From Trema orientale (Eukaryota > Streptophyta > Magnoliopsida > Rosales > Cannabaceae), in assembly GCA_002914845.1 (NCBI GenBank), contig JXTC01000177.1, positions 21,240-85,239 of the forward strand: DNA of 64,000 bases, written 5' to 3'. Position numbers and translations under genes: made by a program. How positions within the stretch are numbered: position 1 is the first letter of the stretch; every line of letters starts with the position of its first letter. Below the pieces are notes generated by a model, which saw nothing but the letters and a program-made list of their open reading frames with translations, did no database searches and was not told the DNA's origin. This document shows positions 34,546 through 46,854 of this stretch, piece by piece.

Positions 34546-34910
34546 GGGTAAACTACAAAAAAATAGTTTGAGGTTTGAGTATTCTACAATTTAAATCCTA
34601 AAATTTGGACGGTACAAAATAATATCCTGATATTAAGAATTTCTGAACACTAATACTCTGGACTGACTTTTTGACCAATTTTAGTAACGAAAAAATAATA
34701 ATATTCTCCATTAAAACTGGATTAATCCTTATTATTCTCCTTAATTTTGAATATATTATCGTCTTTTACTATTTAACGTTATTCAAAAATTCAACTTAGG
34801 GTATTAATTTTCAAAAATTCTTAATCCTAGGGAATTATTTTGCAGAGTCCAAATTTCAGAGTTTAAATCGCAGAATATTCAAACATCAGGATATTTTTTT
34901 GCAGTTCGCC
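34546..34910. mobile_element. Long-inverted-repeat element family B, copy 3
   Basis: The left arm GGGTAAACTACAAAAAAATA with TTCTACAATTTAAATCCT is mirrored by the right arm CAGAATATTCAAACATCAGG and TTTTTTTGCAGTTCGCC. It shares TAATATCCTGATATTAAGAA with copy 1. The interior is AT-rich and non-coding. Confidence 0.8.
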
Positions 34911-35248
34911 ATCTGGGAAATAGAATAGAACAATAGTGTTTTGTGATAAAATGACTTTTGTAGGATTCATTTTTAGAATAACTTTTTCAGGATAACCTTT
35001 AGGTTGGGTCTATTACCACCACTCTTTCTANTTACACGTGTCATGTCGTGTTACACGTGTATTAATCGTGTCGTGTTCGGGTTTAAATTTTTGACACGTT
35101 TATTAATCATGTCGTGTTCGGGTTAGATGTTATCGTGTCGTGTCGTAATCGTGTCGACCCGAACACGACACGATAACACGAATTGCCAACCCTACTTAAA
35201 CCCATTGAAAAATGTCAAATTTTCTTTTCAATCTTTAATTTTGGGAAA

Positions 35249-35613
35249 GGATAAACTACAAAAAAATAGTTTGAGGTTTGAGTGTTCTACAATTTAAACC
35301 CTAAAATTTGGACGGTACAAAATAATATCCTGATATTAAGAATTTCTGAAAACTAATACTCTGGACTGACTTTTTAACCAATTTTAGTAACAAAAAAATA
35401 ATAATATTCTCCATTAAAACTGGATTAATCCTTATTATTCTCCTTAATTTTGAAGATATTATCGTCTTTTACTATTTAACATTATTCAAAAATTCAACTT
35501 AGGGTATTAATTTTCAGAAATTCTTAATCCTAGGGAATTATTTTGCAGAGTCCAAATTTCAAAGTTTAAATCGCAGAATATTCAAACATCAGGATATTTT
35601 TTTGCAGTTCGCC
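35249..35613. mobile_element. Long-inverted-repeat element family B, copy 4 (duplicate of copy 3)
   Basis: This is the same element as 34546-34910 shifted by 703 bases with scattered substitutions. It lies in the second half of the N-centred duplication and may be an assembly copy rather than a real one. Confidence 0.8.
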
Positions 35614-35733
35614 ATCTGGGAAATAGAATAGAACAATAGCGTTTTGTGATAAAATGACTTTTGTAGGATTCATTTTTAGAATAACTTTTCCAGGATAACC
35701 TTTAGGTTGGGTCTATTACCAGCACTCTTTCTA

Positions 35734-36828
35734 CTCTCTTTGTAGTTTCTTTTTATAATTTTTATTATTACAAAAAAAAAGTCTTGAATAAAATTACTTT
35801 TTAGTACATAAATTATTTTGAACGAAAAAAAAATCTTCACACCTTTTTCTTAAATACAGTTATTCTTAAACCATAATTCTTTTGCTGATCACATTAGTTA
35901 GACTATCATAATTTCTTTGAGGTTGACATAAGTGAGTAAAACCTAATTAAATTGACTGATTTGAAAAATTGTGATCAGCAAGCTTTCATTTTTTTTCCTC
36001 TCTTCACTATTTATAACCTTGTCAACCATTAAAATATAAGCCATAAGCATTTCTTTTTTAAATTTAATTTTCGTTCCTCAATCTTTTAATATATATATAT
36101 ATATGATAGTCAGAGGATACTTATTTATATACATATATGATCACATTTAAATATTTTTGGGAAAATGACATTCCCTACAGTATTTTAAAATTATTTCTAG
36201 AAATACGATGCCTTATGTTTCACTTATTACTATACGGTATTTTTTTTAGAAAAGTAACAATTTCTTATTTTCTCTATTCTCTAGTCACTTTGTCTTTAAC
36301 ATTGAAGTTTTTCTCAGAATTAGTTCAAGGAGAGATAAACAAAGGGACATTTGGGAAATATGAATGTATTTTTTTTTTCTTTTTTCCAATTGGAGAGATT
36401 GGGAAGTCTCCTTCAAAGAATCCTGAAGAAGAGGACAAATAAAGATTGTTGGCTGATCGGCGAGGACTGAGAGGATAGGTCGGTCGGTCAAAACAGTTGG
36501 ATTGCCGATGTAAGCGGCGTTCGATCGATGGTGTGGCTGTAAAATTTCAGATTTAGGATTTTAATTGTTTTGAGCCAAATCATTTTTACATAAATTTTAG
36601 ATTATTGAGGATTCAGATAATTTTTGCTTATCTTGCTCTTTTCTGAAGATCCTTTAGCACCAATAATAGTATATAATTGTATTCAATTTGATATGTAGCA
36701 TAATTTAGGAAGTTGATATATTGGGTTGTGTTGAACAGTTAGAGTTTTGAGAATGGAGAGCGGCAGTCAATGAATTTTGTAGAATTTTTTTTGTTTACTT
36801 TTTGTTTTTTTAATGTTAAGGTTTTTTT
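35734..36828. other. Intergenic, no gene seen
   Basis: AT-rich, with a TA microsatellite near 36090-36105. The frame at 36137-36442 has no recognisable domain. Confidence 0.5.
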
Positions 36829-37799
36829 TTTAATTTGATTCAACGTCAAACTTAAGTTTAAGGGGAATTTCTATATAAACAAATAGTTGTATTTAGGAGT
36901 TATTTATTTGTTTATATTGGTATGTTTTTCTTATAAATCTTATAATATATCTGACGTCAATTTTGGTCTAATAGAATTAGCGGTGTTGCCTATTGTTAGT
37001 ACTTTCATGATAGTTTGGAGCTTTTAATAACAAGGCAATAGTTTCCAAGAAACCTTCTTGGTTTCCTATAATTCACTTAGCCATAGGGTATTCTGCTAAA
37101 GTAAGCCACAATAATTTACAGGAAACTTTCGTAGTTTCCTATGATTTACTTAGCTACATGACATTTTGCAAAAAAGAAACCATGATAGCTTCCAGAAAAC
37201 CTTCGTGGTTTCCTGTGATTTATTTAGCTACAGAGCATTTTGTAAAAAAAGAAACCATAATGATTTTTAGAAAATATTTGTGGTTTCCTATGATTTACTT
37301 ATATATAAGACATTCTGTTANTTTTATTTCGATTCAACGTCAAACTTAAGTTTAAGGGGAATTTCTATATAAACAAATAGTTGCATTTAGGAGTTATTTA
37401 TTTGTTTATATTGGTCTGTTTTTCTTATAAATCTTATAATGTATCTGATGTCAATTTCAGTCTCATAGAATTAGTGGTATTGCCTATTGTTAGTACTTTC
37501 ATGATAGTTTAGAATTTTTGATAACAAGGCAATAGTTTCCAAGAAACCTTCTTGGTTTCCTATAATTCACTTAGCCATAGGGTATTCTGCTAAAGTAAGC
37601 CACAATAATTTTCAGAAAACTTTCGTAGTTTCCTATGATTTACTTAGCTACATGACATTTTGCAAAAAGGAAACCATGATACAAAGGTATTCTGTGATTT
37701 ATTTAGCTACAGAGCATTTTGTTAAAAAAAAAACTATAATGATTTTCAGAAAATATTCGTGGTTTCCTGTAATTTATTTATATACAAGATATTCCGTTA
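36829..37799. repeat. Direct duplication of about 0.48 kb around a single N (37321)
   Basis: 36829-37320 and 37322-37799 are near-identical. The second copy lacks about 15 bases near 37,680. The N is exactly at the joint, as at 35031. Confidence 0.92.
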
Positions 37800-37890
37800 A
37801 AGGAAACCAAACTGGTTAAGGTTTCATGTAATTTACTTACATACATTCTGCTAATAAGACACCAAATTGGTTTTCAGAAAATTTTTATGC
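37041..37890. repeat. Tandem repeat, about 74-bp unit with GGTTTCCT
   Basis: GTTTCCTATAATTCACTTAG-type units start at 37061, 37134, 37208 and 37283 (periods 73-75), each ending in CATTTTGCAAAAAAGAAACC-type sequence. The array is repeated after the N and trails off near 37,890. Non-coding. Confidence 0.85.
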
Positions 37891-39167
37891 TTTTCTGTGA
37901 AAAAAAAAAAAGATGACCGCGTTTTCTAGCTCCTAAAGTATTTAGAAAAATACTCTAAAAATGTCGTACATAATTCTTATTATTTTTGAAAGATCGTAAA
38001 TTTGGTAATATTTTTTGAAAAATAGGTATAAGTGTCCAAAACCCAATATTTTTTCCGTTCATTAGCATTAGCCCATTTTTCTTTCTTTCTTTGTTTTTCC
38101 CTGATGAGATTCTAACTATAGAGCGTGATATATGTATACATATTTAAATTATAATATTTATTAGATAATAGTCCAACCGCTGAAAAAAATAACTAGGCAA
38201 TAATCCAATAATTTTTTTTTTTAGTATTTTAGCAGTGCTATTCAGCCTAACCGAATTTTTAGCACAGGCCACGTTATGCGTCGTCTCCCAAGCCATGTGT
38301 GAACCTATGCCACATGAGTTACATTTTCATTATAAAATAATAAAAAAAATCTCTCTTCTTTATTTTATTTCTTTTCTTTCTTCCTTTACTTTCTTCTTCA
38401 TCTTCGGTAATGTTTGTATTAGAGCACGAACTGTTCTGTAAATCAGCAAAAAGCTTCTTTATCCCAACAATCTTTTCTGAGGGGAACTCAAACACAGGAA
38501 TATTAACATTTGTAGTACAAGCTATTGAGTTTACAAGTTAAAATTCAAAAACATCAAAAGAAAAGGAAGGGAAAAAAAGCTTAGGACACGTAAATACATT
38601 TGATTTGATAATGTTGATGCGTTAGATCTGCCTAATATTGGGATTAATTTGCTGACTTATGTTTTTTTTAAATATTAATTGAAAAAAAGAATAAAAAATG
38701 TCAAGGGTGATTTATCTAAATATTACCAAAAATAAAACGAAATAACAAATAAGAAATAAATCTTAAGGTTTTCACTTATTTCAAATCTCCATCTTGTTTT
38801 TGGTACTTATTTTTATGTATATATTATATATTTGAGAATCCTAAATGAACACTTCTACCGGAGTCTGGAAGTTGTAACGCCATGTTTCCCCTGTTTTTCT
38901 TTTCCAAGGATTTATATTGTAAAGAAAAAGGAAAACAATAATATATGCAGGATCCACTATAATAGGAAAGCCACGTCAGCTCGGGTTAAAATTCCATCGA
39001 GTTTATTAGCATTTTTTTTAAATCTATTTATAAGTTTTTTTTACCCGTTAGATCATTATCTAACGGCCATCATAATTTGAGTAATAGGAAAAAAAATCAT
39101 AACAATAAATACTTATTATTTAATATTTTTCTCTCTATCTTTTACTATGAAAAAACATGTATGATAA
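37891..39167. other. Intergenic with a possible partial MITE
   Basis: No gene is seen. At about 39000-39165, ACCCGTTAGATCATTATCTA and TTTTTCTCTCTATCTTTTAC resemble the inside of MITE family A in inverted orientation, without clear ends. The small frames at 38235-38441 and 38832-39080 look random. Confidence 0.45.
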
Positions 39168-39168
39168 A

Positions 39169-39564
39169 AGAGTTGGTTATTATTTTCGTTCAAGACAGAG
39201 GTATGAAATTGAAAAAATTTATATAGTTCCAATATGGATCTACTTTCGTCCAAATATTTATATATTTATATAGATATATGAATGCTTAGACCAAAATAGA
39301 TCCATATTATTCCCTAAAAAAAAGAAAATTCATATTGGAGTCATATAAAATTTTGGCAATATATGTCCCATAAAATTGGTAATATATTTTTCATAAAATT
39401 AGAATGACAAAACATAAAATTGGTAATATATGTCCTATAAAATTAGTAATATATTCATACATTTATATATATAAATACTTGGACCAAAGTAGATCTATAT
39501 TGGAAACATATAAAAATTTTCAATCTCTTACCCCGTCGTGAACGAAGACAATAACTCAACTCTT
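39169..39564. mobile_element. MITE with about 95-base terminal inverted repeats
   Basis: AAGAGTTGGTTATTATTTTC is mirrored by GAAGACAATAACTCAACTCT, and further in CCAATATGGATCTACTTTCG by CAAAGTAGATCTATATTGG. The middle repeats CATAAAATTGGTAATATATG-type words. No coding frame. Confidence 0.8.
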
Positions 39565-39628
39565 TTTTTTTTAAATAATAATTTTCTTTTTTTTTTTTCC
39601 AATTTTTCCACCGCTAAGATGAGTATAT

Positions 39629-39796
39629 ATATATATTTTTTTTTTAAAAAGTGGGGCTTAACTAATGACCACCACTTACTACAAATTAGAGGAAAATAAC
39701 ACACACACACACATTACCAAGGTTTGAACCCCTGACCCCCCCAAACACACACACTACCCTCAAACCTTGGACCAACTGAGCTAGCCCCAGTTGGCT
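39629..39796 (-). mobile_element. tRNA-derived SINE, copy 1, with 17-bp target duplication
   Basis: The minus-strand reading starts near GGGGCTAGCTCAGTTGG (A-box-like) and has GGGGTTCAAACCTTGG (B-box-like) 50 bases on. It ends in GGTCATTAGTTAAGCCCCAC and an A-rich tail. The duplication CGCTAAGATGAGTATAT flanks it at 39612-39628 and 39797-39813. A long perfect duplication, internal Pol III boxes and an A-rich tail define a SINE. Confidence 0.88.
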
Positions 39797-39813
39797 CGCT
39801 AAGATGAGTATAT

Positions 39814-40367
39814 TTTGAGCAAATGCTCATCAACAAACATTTTGAACAGAAAAAAAATTAAAAGGGATTAATGTAAAGAAATAAAAAATCTAAGAATGCA
39901 GACCTAAAAGCCATAAATAAAAAAATACGGATTTAACCGTAAAAAAATTAACAGAAACATCTGTTTTTTCTAACATAACCAATATTAGGGGACACTATAG
40001 GATTTTACTCTAAAAAACTGAGTTCAAGGTTAATTTTATTAAATTGTTTCGAATCCAAAGTTAATTATACTAAATTGTTTCGAATTCATGGGATTTTTGT
40101 ATTAAAAAGCCTTTACATAATCGAAAAGGGTGTTTTTGAAAATGGTTTTTGCTAGATTTATTTGTTATTACCTCTTATGCAAAGAGTTTCGATAATCAAG
40201 TAACGTAGTCTGAGATTCGTGTTGAGGTCTGAGTACGTAACAATCAGAAAAATGTTGATCTAAGTGAAAATTTATTACTTTAATTCTTTCTGTCTTTTGG
40301 TCTGTATTGTGGTTTTTCCGGAAAATGGAGTAACGTTTTATCTGTGTGAATTGGAAATTGCAGAAAA
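39814..40367. other. Upstream of the F-box pseudogene, nothing else seen
   Basis: AT-rich. A duplicated phrase (AAGGTTAATTTTATTAAATT / AAAGTTAATTATACTAAATT) occurs at about 40025-40080. Confidence 0.5.
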
Positions 40368-41475
40368 ATGAAGAGGTTTTGCAACGTCTACTTGGATAAG
40401 GTAGTGGAGGAAATCCAATTGAGGTTGCCCCATGTTTCTCTAATAAGATTTAAAAGTGTTTGTAAATTTTGGTACACAGTGATTAATGACCCATCATTCG
40501 TAGAAAAGCACCTTCGTTTGTCCCCCTGTATCCGTACTTTTGAGGTGGACTCGCTGGGGACTATCAAGTCATGATATCTTCGGTGATGATTGCAAGGACT
40601 CCAAACAAGTACTATCACTGGTCACCTTTGAAAATAAACATGACAATAATGGTGACACCCTGACTAGTGTTGTTGAAGCTTCCATTGTAATGGCACTATT
40701 TGCCTTATGACTAATCGTTTTCACCCTTATGAAAGGCCAATTGTTTTGTGCAATCCAGCACTCACAGAATTTAGACTCGTTCCCAAACCACCCGGTCTGC
40801 CTAATTTTGAATGTATGTGATACACAACTGGCCGGTTTGGGTATGATTCTAGAGCTAATAATTATAAGTTTGTTTGACTTTGGCATTCTTCTCTTAATCA
40901 TAATGTAGTGTATAATATGAGAACCGATACCTGGAGGTAGATGAAGATGGATGTTACAGAGATTGGCGAGAAGGTGTATTGCAAAGGTGTTTGTTATTGG
41001 CTGCATATGTCGGTTACTTATAAAAACAGTAGGATTCTTTCGTTTGACTTGTGTGAGGAGAAGCGTAGGTACATATCAATGCCAAATATCGAAGTTGTAC
41101 CTTCAGAATATAAGAGCCTTGCAGTGTGGAATGAATCAATTGTCTTGTTTCTCTCACCTGAAAGCTCATAGGATTCAACATCTTTTGAAATGTAAGATGA
41201 TGGTTGATGACTTTGGTGGTGTTAAAGGCTGTATGTCTTGGAACAAACATTTGACAATTGAGCTACTAGATTTCATTATCTTCCCATCTTGCATTTTGGA
41301 AGATTAACGAACTCTTAATGGAGCTACTGATGGAAAAAATGAGTCTTACAATCTCCATACCCAAAAGCTTAGGAGACTTCACATTCTTGGGACAGTGGTA
41401 CCAAGAGAGTCTCATGCTACTTTTTATGTGAAGAGTCTAGTTTTAGTCAAAGGAGGAAATATGCCAAGCCACTGA
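40368..41475 (+). pseudogene. F-box protein pseudogene (F-box plus F-box-associated domain)
   Basis: It opens with ATG 40368 and a typical F-box (LDKVVEEIQLRLPHVSLIRF, then VCKFWYTVINDPSFV). A frame disruption leads to TGA at 40572-40574. Further fragments in different frames read VLSLVTFENKHDN, PLVPKPP-like and MDVTEIGEKVYCKGVCYWLH, then ILSFDLCEEKRRYISMP, and finally LHTQKLRRL and YVKSLVLVKGG before TGA near 41,473. This is the order of plant FBA-type F-box proteins (SCF ubiquitin ligase adaptors), including relatives of S-locus F-box genes. At least three breaks make it non-functional unless there are assembly errors. No intron is needed to explain the fragments. Confidence 0.82.
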
Positions 41476-42591
41476 GGTAAGACACTAATAATAGCTCCTA
41501 ACAGCTATTATGGTCATGATCATGACTTGATTAATAATCGATTATAGATATGTTCTCCTATTGTGTTTTGGATTCGTAGTTAACTTTAGAAAAGTCTAAT
41601 TTTACTCCTATACTACAGCATTCCCTATTAGTTATATCATTACATGCCTACTTCACCCTTAATATCAGAATGTTAATTTTTCTTCTTCATAATATACTTG
41701 CAGCAATATTGAAATGTCCATGTTGAGATAGTTTCCTTCTCTTCTCCAACTTTTGGATAAGCAATGGCCATAAGAAGAACTCTTTGAGCTAGCAAATTTA
41801 CAGAAGTAGAGCTGACTTTTTAAGGAGGATTATCTTCCACTTGCCTATTATCTCTTCTTTTTAAGGGTTTGTACTAAGCTCAACTTCTTGCTACATGGGC
41901 CCAAGTCCTCATTTCGATAAGAGGTGATCAATGAGGATTATATTGTTGCTTAATGATATTATTATTATTTTCTCTTAATGTGCAATATGATATTTTCGTT
42001 TTCTTTTGGTTCTGTTTTTCTTATAAGAAAAATAATTTGCAATATGATATTATTATTATTTTCTTTTGGTTCTGGTTTTTCTCTTAACTTTGGATCGCAA
42101 TCGAGGTGATGGCACGGTACTACAGTGGCAGTGGTGGCAAAAGCATATTGCAGTTTGTTTGAAAAGGAATAGAGTATCTAAGTTATTTTAGATGCGTGAC
42201 ATGGTAATTAAAGTTAGTTTTGAACTTTTTTTTTTTCATAATGAAGAATGTAGTAAACCCCTAGATGTAATACCCCAAACAGTTTCAAGATTTTTAGATT
42301 TATAATTTGCATTTTCTTATGAATTTGTGAGTATTTTTTGTTTTTATTTCACTTTCAAACATAAGCTGTCGAAATTCGGTTACTATTTACATTCAATAGT
42401 ATTTTAAAAGAGCATCAGAGATATTTTCGTTCAGAAAATATTAGAGAGCACAAACATTATTAGAAAGTAATGTATATTTGACAATTATATGGTAATGGAA
42501 TGTTAAAATTTATGAATGTCAATTTGCCCTGGTGGGGCGAGGATAAGGGCCGCTAATCAAGGTTTGGGATAGGTATTGAAATCCTTAATCT
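41476..42591. other. 3' flank of the F-box pseudogene, no gene seen
   Basis: AT-rich. The phrase GATATTATTATTATTTTCT with TTTTGGTTCTG is repeated around 41955-42075. Nothing else recognised. Confidence 0.5.
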
Positions 42592-43304
42592 GGGGCTAGT
42601 TTGGTAGAGTTGTAGATTTTAAGGAAAACACTTTTAGTTGTACTGAAGGAAAAATCCGCTATAGCGTAAAGTAGCAGAGTGTTTGTAAACTGTAATTTTA
42701 AAGCGCTGTGACTTGAAAAAGTTGTATTAAAGTGTTTAGTAAACTGTATAAAATGACCAAAATAAACATCATTATATAATTATGCATATTTATAGAAAGA
42801 GCTTATTAATATTTTTTACAATTATGCATATTTGTACATACTAAAGATATTAATACTTTTTTTAAAAAAAAAATTGATATGAAAATAAACTTAATTAAAT
42901 TAGTTACTCAATTAAATTTATTTTAGAATTTAAAATTTCAATAAATAATCAATTTGGTTACTTTAAAATAATTAAGATAAAGAATATTTTAGTCAATTAT
43001 GATTTAAATATATTAATACTTTTTTTAAAAAAAATTGATATGAAAATAAATTTAATTAAATATGTGGCATTTTTACTTTTAAGTTAGGGTATTTTAGCTA
43101 TTATGATTTATTCATTTAAAGATAGCGTAGATTCCTGCATAATTTAAAAGCTAAAGCTGCTTTAGGCTAACTTTGGCTTTTGGCTATAACTTTGTCAAAA
43201 ATTATTGAATCATTTGATTTTCATGTTTTTACTAAACACTTTTTGGCTCATAGATTGTTCAAAAAGCAATTTTAGTTTGTTAAAAAGCTAAACCAAACTG
43301 GCCC
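42592..43304. mobile_element. Probable non-autonomous DNA element with GGGGCTAGTTTGGT ends
   Basis: The left end GGGGCTAGTTTGGTAGAGTT is mirrored by GCTAAACCAAACTGGCCC. The words TTTAGTAAAC and GTTTACTAAAC recur near both ends. Inside, an AT-rich segment (TATTAATACTTTTTTTAAAA then AATTGATATGAAAATAAA) occurs twice. No target duplication confirmed. Confidence 0.55.
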
Positions 43305-46090
43305 TTGGTCAGAGTCGGAGTCTACGTGAGACAACCAACTCCGTATACTTTATTGAATATGCTTTCTATATATAGTTAAATGCACATAATACACACAAAA
43401 AATAGGCATAAAATAAAAAGGATAAGATTCTGGATTTAAGAGCAACTTGTATTGTTATAGTTAATTAATTAATTTGTTATTTTTTAGTTTACTACGTTTT
43501 ATATAAAAATGAACTAGATAGGAACTCACTAAGGAATCTAACTTTGTCGGAGATTCTTTACCCCCACCCCTATTTAACTAAGGATGGGTGGGGACGAGGA
43601 AAAATTAGGGAGCAGGAAGTATTTCCCCGACCCGTTTACTTGATCTCATATTTTGTTGTGAGATAATATATAATTTTTACTATGGTCCATACTAACATTT
43701 TTTTTTCGCTAAATTAAATGGGAGACGAAGAAAAACATTCTTACCGCTACACCACAACCTCAATGATATGGTCGAAAACAGCATTACTTTCGCATATTTG
43801 TCATTTGAAAAATGAAAAAATTATGTATCTTGTTTATTGTTAAAATATGAACATTGTTTTTTTTTTTTCTTTTCAATATAAAGTTTTAGCATTTAGATAA
43901 ATCTTCAAAAGTAACTTGCCAACCAAGAAATATAGTTGGGCTTTGGAGGGTTTTTTTTTTTTTTTTTTTTTTTTGGCGCTTTTAGTTTGACTAAGATAAG
44001 TGTTACTTTACATGATAATTAATCAAAACAGGCATACTTAGAAATCAATTTTGTTTTGAAAAATTCGCTAATGTGAGCTTCTTATTCTCATTACTAATGT
44101 TTTGTCATTTGTCAAATATGCTCTGACCTATAATACAGGAGAGAAGCAATATATTCACAGTTTAGGTGAAATGTTGAAATTATCCGCCATATTTTAGCAA
44201 TAAGATAAGTAGTATCTTAGATTAGCCAATCATTAAAATTGTATGTCTTATCTAATTTGGTCAAAATTGACAGTAAAAAGATAGAATTCTCTGACTATGA
44301 ATTCTGAACTTGTAAGTTGTAACCAAACAAATATATAAATCGAAAAAAAAAATGGTGGTTGTTGGTTAAAGTAAAGAAAAAAAAGGACAATATTTCGTTA
44401 TTCTTTTTTTCTTCTTGTATTCACTAACTATTTAACTTTTAATATTTCTTGACTACTAGATATTCATTAACATTTTTTTTCCCAACTAAGTTATTTCTGC
44501 TAACAACTTTTCTAAAATTTATTTATAGTCAATTTATTTACACTTATTTCCATTAATTTATTATTTTGGGCAAAATAACCAACTAGCTACTACGTGCAAA
44601 CGCTATAGCAAAACTTGAACATGCATGATTTCATATGCACTTAAAAAGCAATTCAAGTTCTTTCAAAAAAAAAAAAAAATCAATGCAAGTGTAGTTGGTA
44701 GTATCAACCGTGATTTGCATCTCTCGTCCAATGTAGAGGCCCAAGTCCAAAGTTCAAATCACACTCATTTCAATTAAAAAAGAAAAAAACTACAAGGAAA
44801 GAAAGACGAAAAATTAAAATTATATGGGAACAATATTTGTTTAAGAAAAATCATGATTAGGGATTAATAATCTGGAAACAGTGAATGTATAGGCTGGACT
44901 GGAGAACACGTCTAAAGGCATTAATACATATATTCATAGGTGTTATATTAGTATATAAAGGTTTTGTATTTCTTTTTAGAAACTATATTAATATGGTAAT
45001 ATTAATTAGTATAGTTTTATGGGCAACACGATGTAATTATACGGACACCACATATGACACGTACTTGTTATCTTTTTGAGTTCGATAAAATTATGATATT
45101 GCTTATCAGCAAATTTGGCCGGCCTTAAACTAGACAACTTTGCGTGGATAGTTGCTTTCTATTATTAGATTCGTGGATATTCTTTATCCTCTTAAACAAT
45201 GAACAATATGTCATCCCATAAATAGAAGAATATAATATTATAATGTATATAAATTTGTGGTTTCTCAAAAAAAAAAGAAGAAAGAAAGTATATACATTTG
45301 TGGCTTCTAGAACAATTAGCTATTTTAATTTGCCAAAATATACGAAACAATGATGTCATTTACTCAGTTACGGTGTTATTTAATCAGTTACTTCTTCTTC
45401 TTTTATTTATTTATTTTTTTCATTTTTTTCTTCCCCCTTTGAAAATCATTAACATCTCAGCTTTGGTACATGTTCCCTTTTTACATTTTTTTAATAGTAA
45501 ATATCTGTTTTTTCTTTCTTATTATAAAAATAGTCGAATATATCAATTTTTACAATATGTTTATATATAAAAGCGGCCAAATATATAAATTTTATACTGG
45601 CTTAGTTAACTTCTATATATTTATATGTTTAAATATGTTTTTATACTAAATAAATCGGTCTAATTATCATATGTATCAACTGATATATTGTTTTAATTTT
45701 ATGATATGTATTAGTAGACTATTATATATATTAGATATATATCAATTGAAATATTTGGCCCTTTTCGTAATCGACCATTTGTTTAGAGCTCCCAACAACA
45801 ACCGTATCTACATGTTAATTTCTTATCATTCGATGTAATAATGTTTAGCCTTTTTGAAAATATTTGAATAATGAAGGCTTTTAAATATTTGAACGATGAA
45901 AAATGGACTAGTAGTGTCTTAAGATAAAATGAACTTTTTAGAAGTATTTTGTACACTCTCAGGGATATCACTATATTAGTGACGGATGGTTAGTCCTACA
46001 CAAAGATAAAATTATGTTCATAAAAGAGTGATTATCTTTTGCTAAGATATAAGATTGTGACATTCCTTATATTAATAGCTACTAAATTAT
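43305..46090. other. Intergenic, no gene seen
   Basis: AT-rich. The stretch 43555-43640 has CCCCACCCC / GGGTGGGGACGAGG words, perhaps a transposon edge. The stretch 44690-44770 has weak A- and B-box-like words (GTAGTTGGTAGTATC, AGTTCAAATCAC) that might be a worn SINE. Small frames lack domains. Confidence 0.45.
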
Positions 46091-46563
46091 TCATGCTGTA
46101 CTATTTTGGTACCTCAATTTTTAACTCTCACAAATAGCCCCCGAATTATATAATTATTGTAATAATGACCCATTTGTTATAAACTATTAAATATTCAATA
46201 GAAATAAGTCATTACAAATCATACAGTTTGGTAAATGTGGTCAATAATGAGACTCTGAATTTTCAACTTATACAATATACTACTAAGACTTATATAATTA
46301 TTGCAGTAATGATACTTTTTTTTCCCACAAACTGTTAAATTTTTTAAAAAAATGATTCATGTGCAAAGCATACAATTTGGTGACTGATAACGAGTTTCTA
46401 ACTAATAGAAGTAAATAATACTCAATTATATGCTTTTTTTATGATTATTTTCTATTAAAAAACTAATAATTTGTGACAAAAAAATCATTGCTGTAACAAT
46501 TACATAATTCAATACCACTACTATATAAGTTAAAAATTAGGGGGATAAAATAGTATAATGAGT
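46091..46563. mobile_element. Probable MITE with ACTATTTTGG / AAAATAGTAT ends
   Basis: GTACTATTTTGGTACCTCAA followed by TTTTTAACT is mirrored by AGTTAAAAATTAGGGGGATA followed by AAATAGTATAAT. The interior repeats words like AATTATATAATTATTG. No coding frame. Confidence 0.55.
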
Positions 46564-46612
46564 ATGATTTAGAGACCATTACTATTATTAACCTTTAATA
46601 TATATATATATA

Positions 46613-46854
46613 GGGCACCAATCTAGTAGGTATTTTTTTTTTTTACCTATACATAGGTATCAATTGGGCCAATCAAAAATTCTTTTACACATTTTTTATA
46701 TTAAAAAGCAGGAGAGAGAAAAAGTATTAATGATGTACGTCTTTTTATGCATCTCATTTTAGCCGTTAGATCATTGTTAGATGATGATCCAACGGATAGA
46801 AAAAAAATACCTACACATAGGTAAAAAAAAAAAAAAACCTACCGGATTGGCAAT
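46613..46854 (+). mobile_element. MITE family A, copy 4
   Basis: GGGCACCAATCTAGTAGGTA at the left and CCTACCGGATTGGCAA at the right, with AGCCGTTAGATCATTGTTAG inside. Both flanks are TATATATA tracts. Confidence 0.82.

Larger units (their letters stand above)
34329..35733. repeat. Direct duplication of 702 bp around a single N (35031)
   Basis: 34329-35030 and 35032-35733 align end to end at a constant offset of 703 with roughly 2-3% differences, and the N is exactly at the joint. This pattern is better explained by unmerged overlapping contigs or haplotypes than by a natural duplication. Confidence 0.93.

Noticed and set aside
34329..35733. Recent natural tandem duplication
   Set aside because: The N lies exactly at the joint and the same happens at the other N, so an assembly cause is more likely, though not proven.
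37041..37890. CRISPR-like regular repeat
   Set aside because: Units of about 74 bp are contiguous and diverged, without unique spacers, and the genome is a plant's.
39629..39796. Possible tRNA gene (A- and B-box words)
   Set aside because: No cloverleaf or anticodon arm can be drawn. The A-rich tail and 17-bp flanking duplication show a SINE.
44690..44770. Possible third SINE (GTAGTTGGTAGTATC, AGTTCAAATCAC)
   Set aside because: Box-like words are weak, and no tail or flanking duplication was found.
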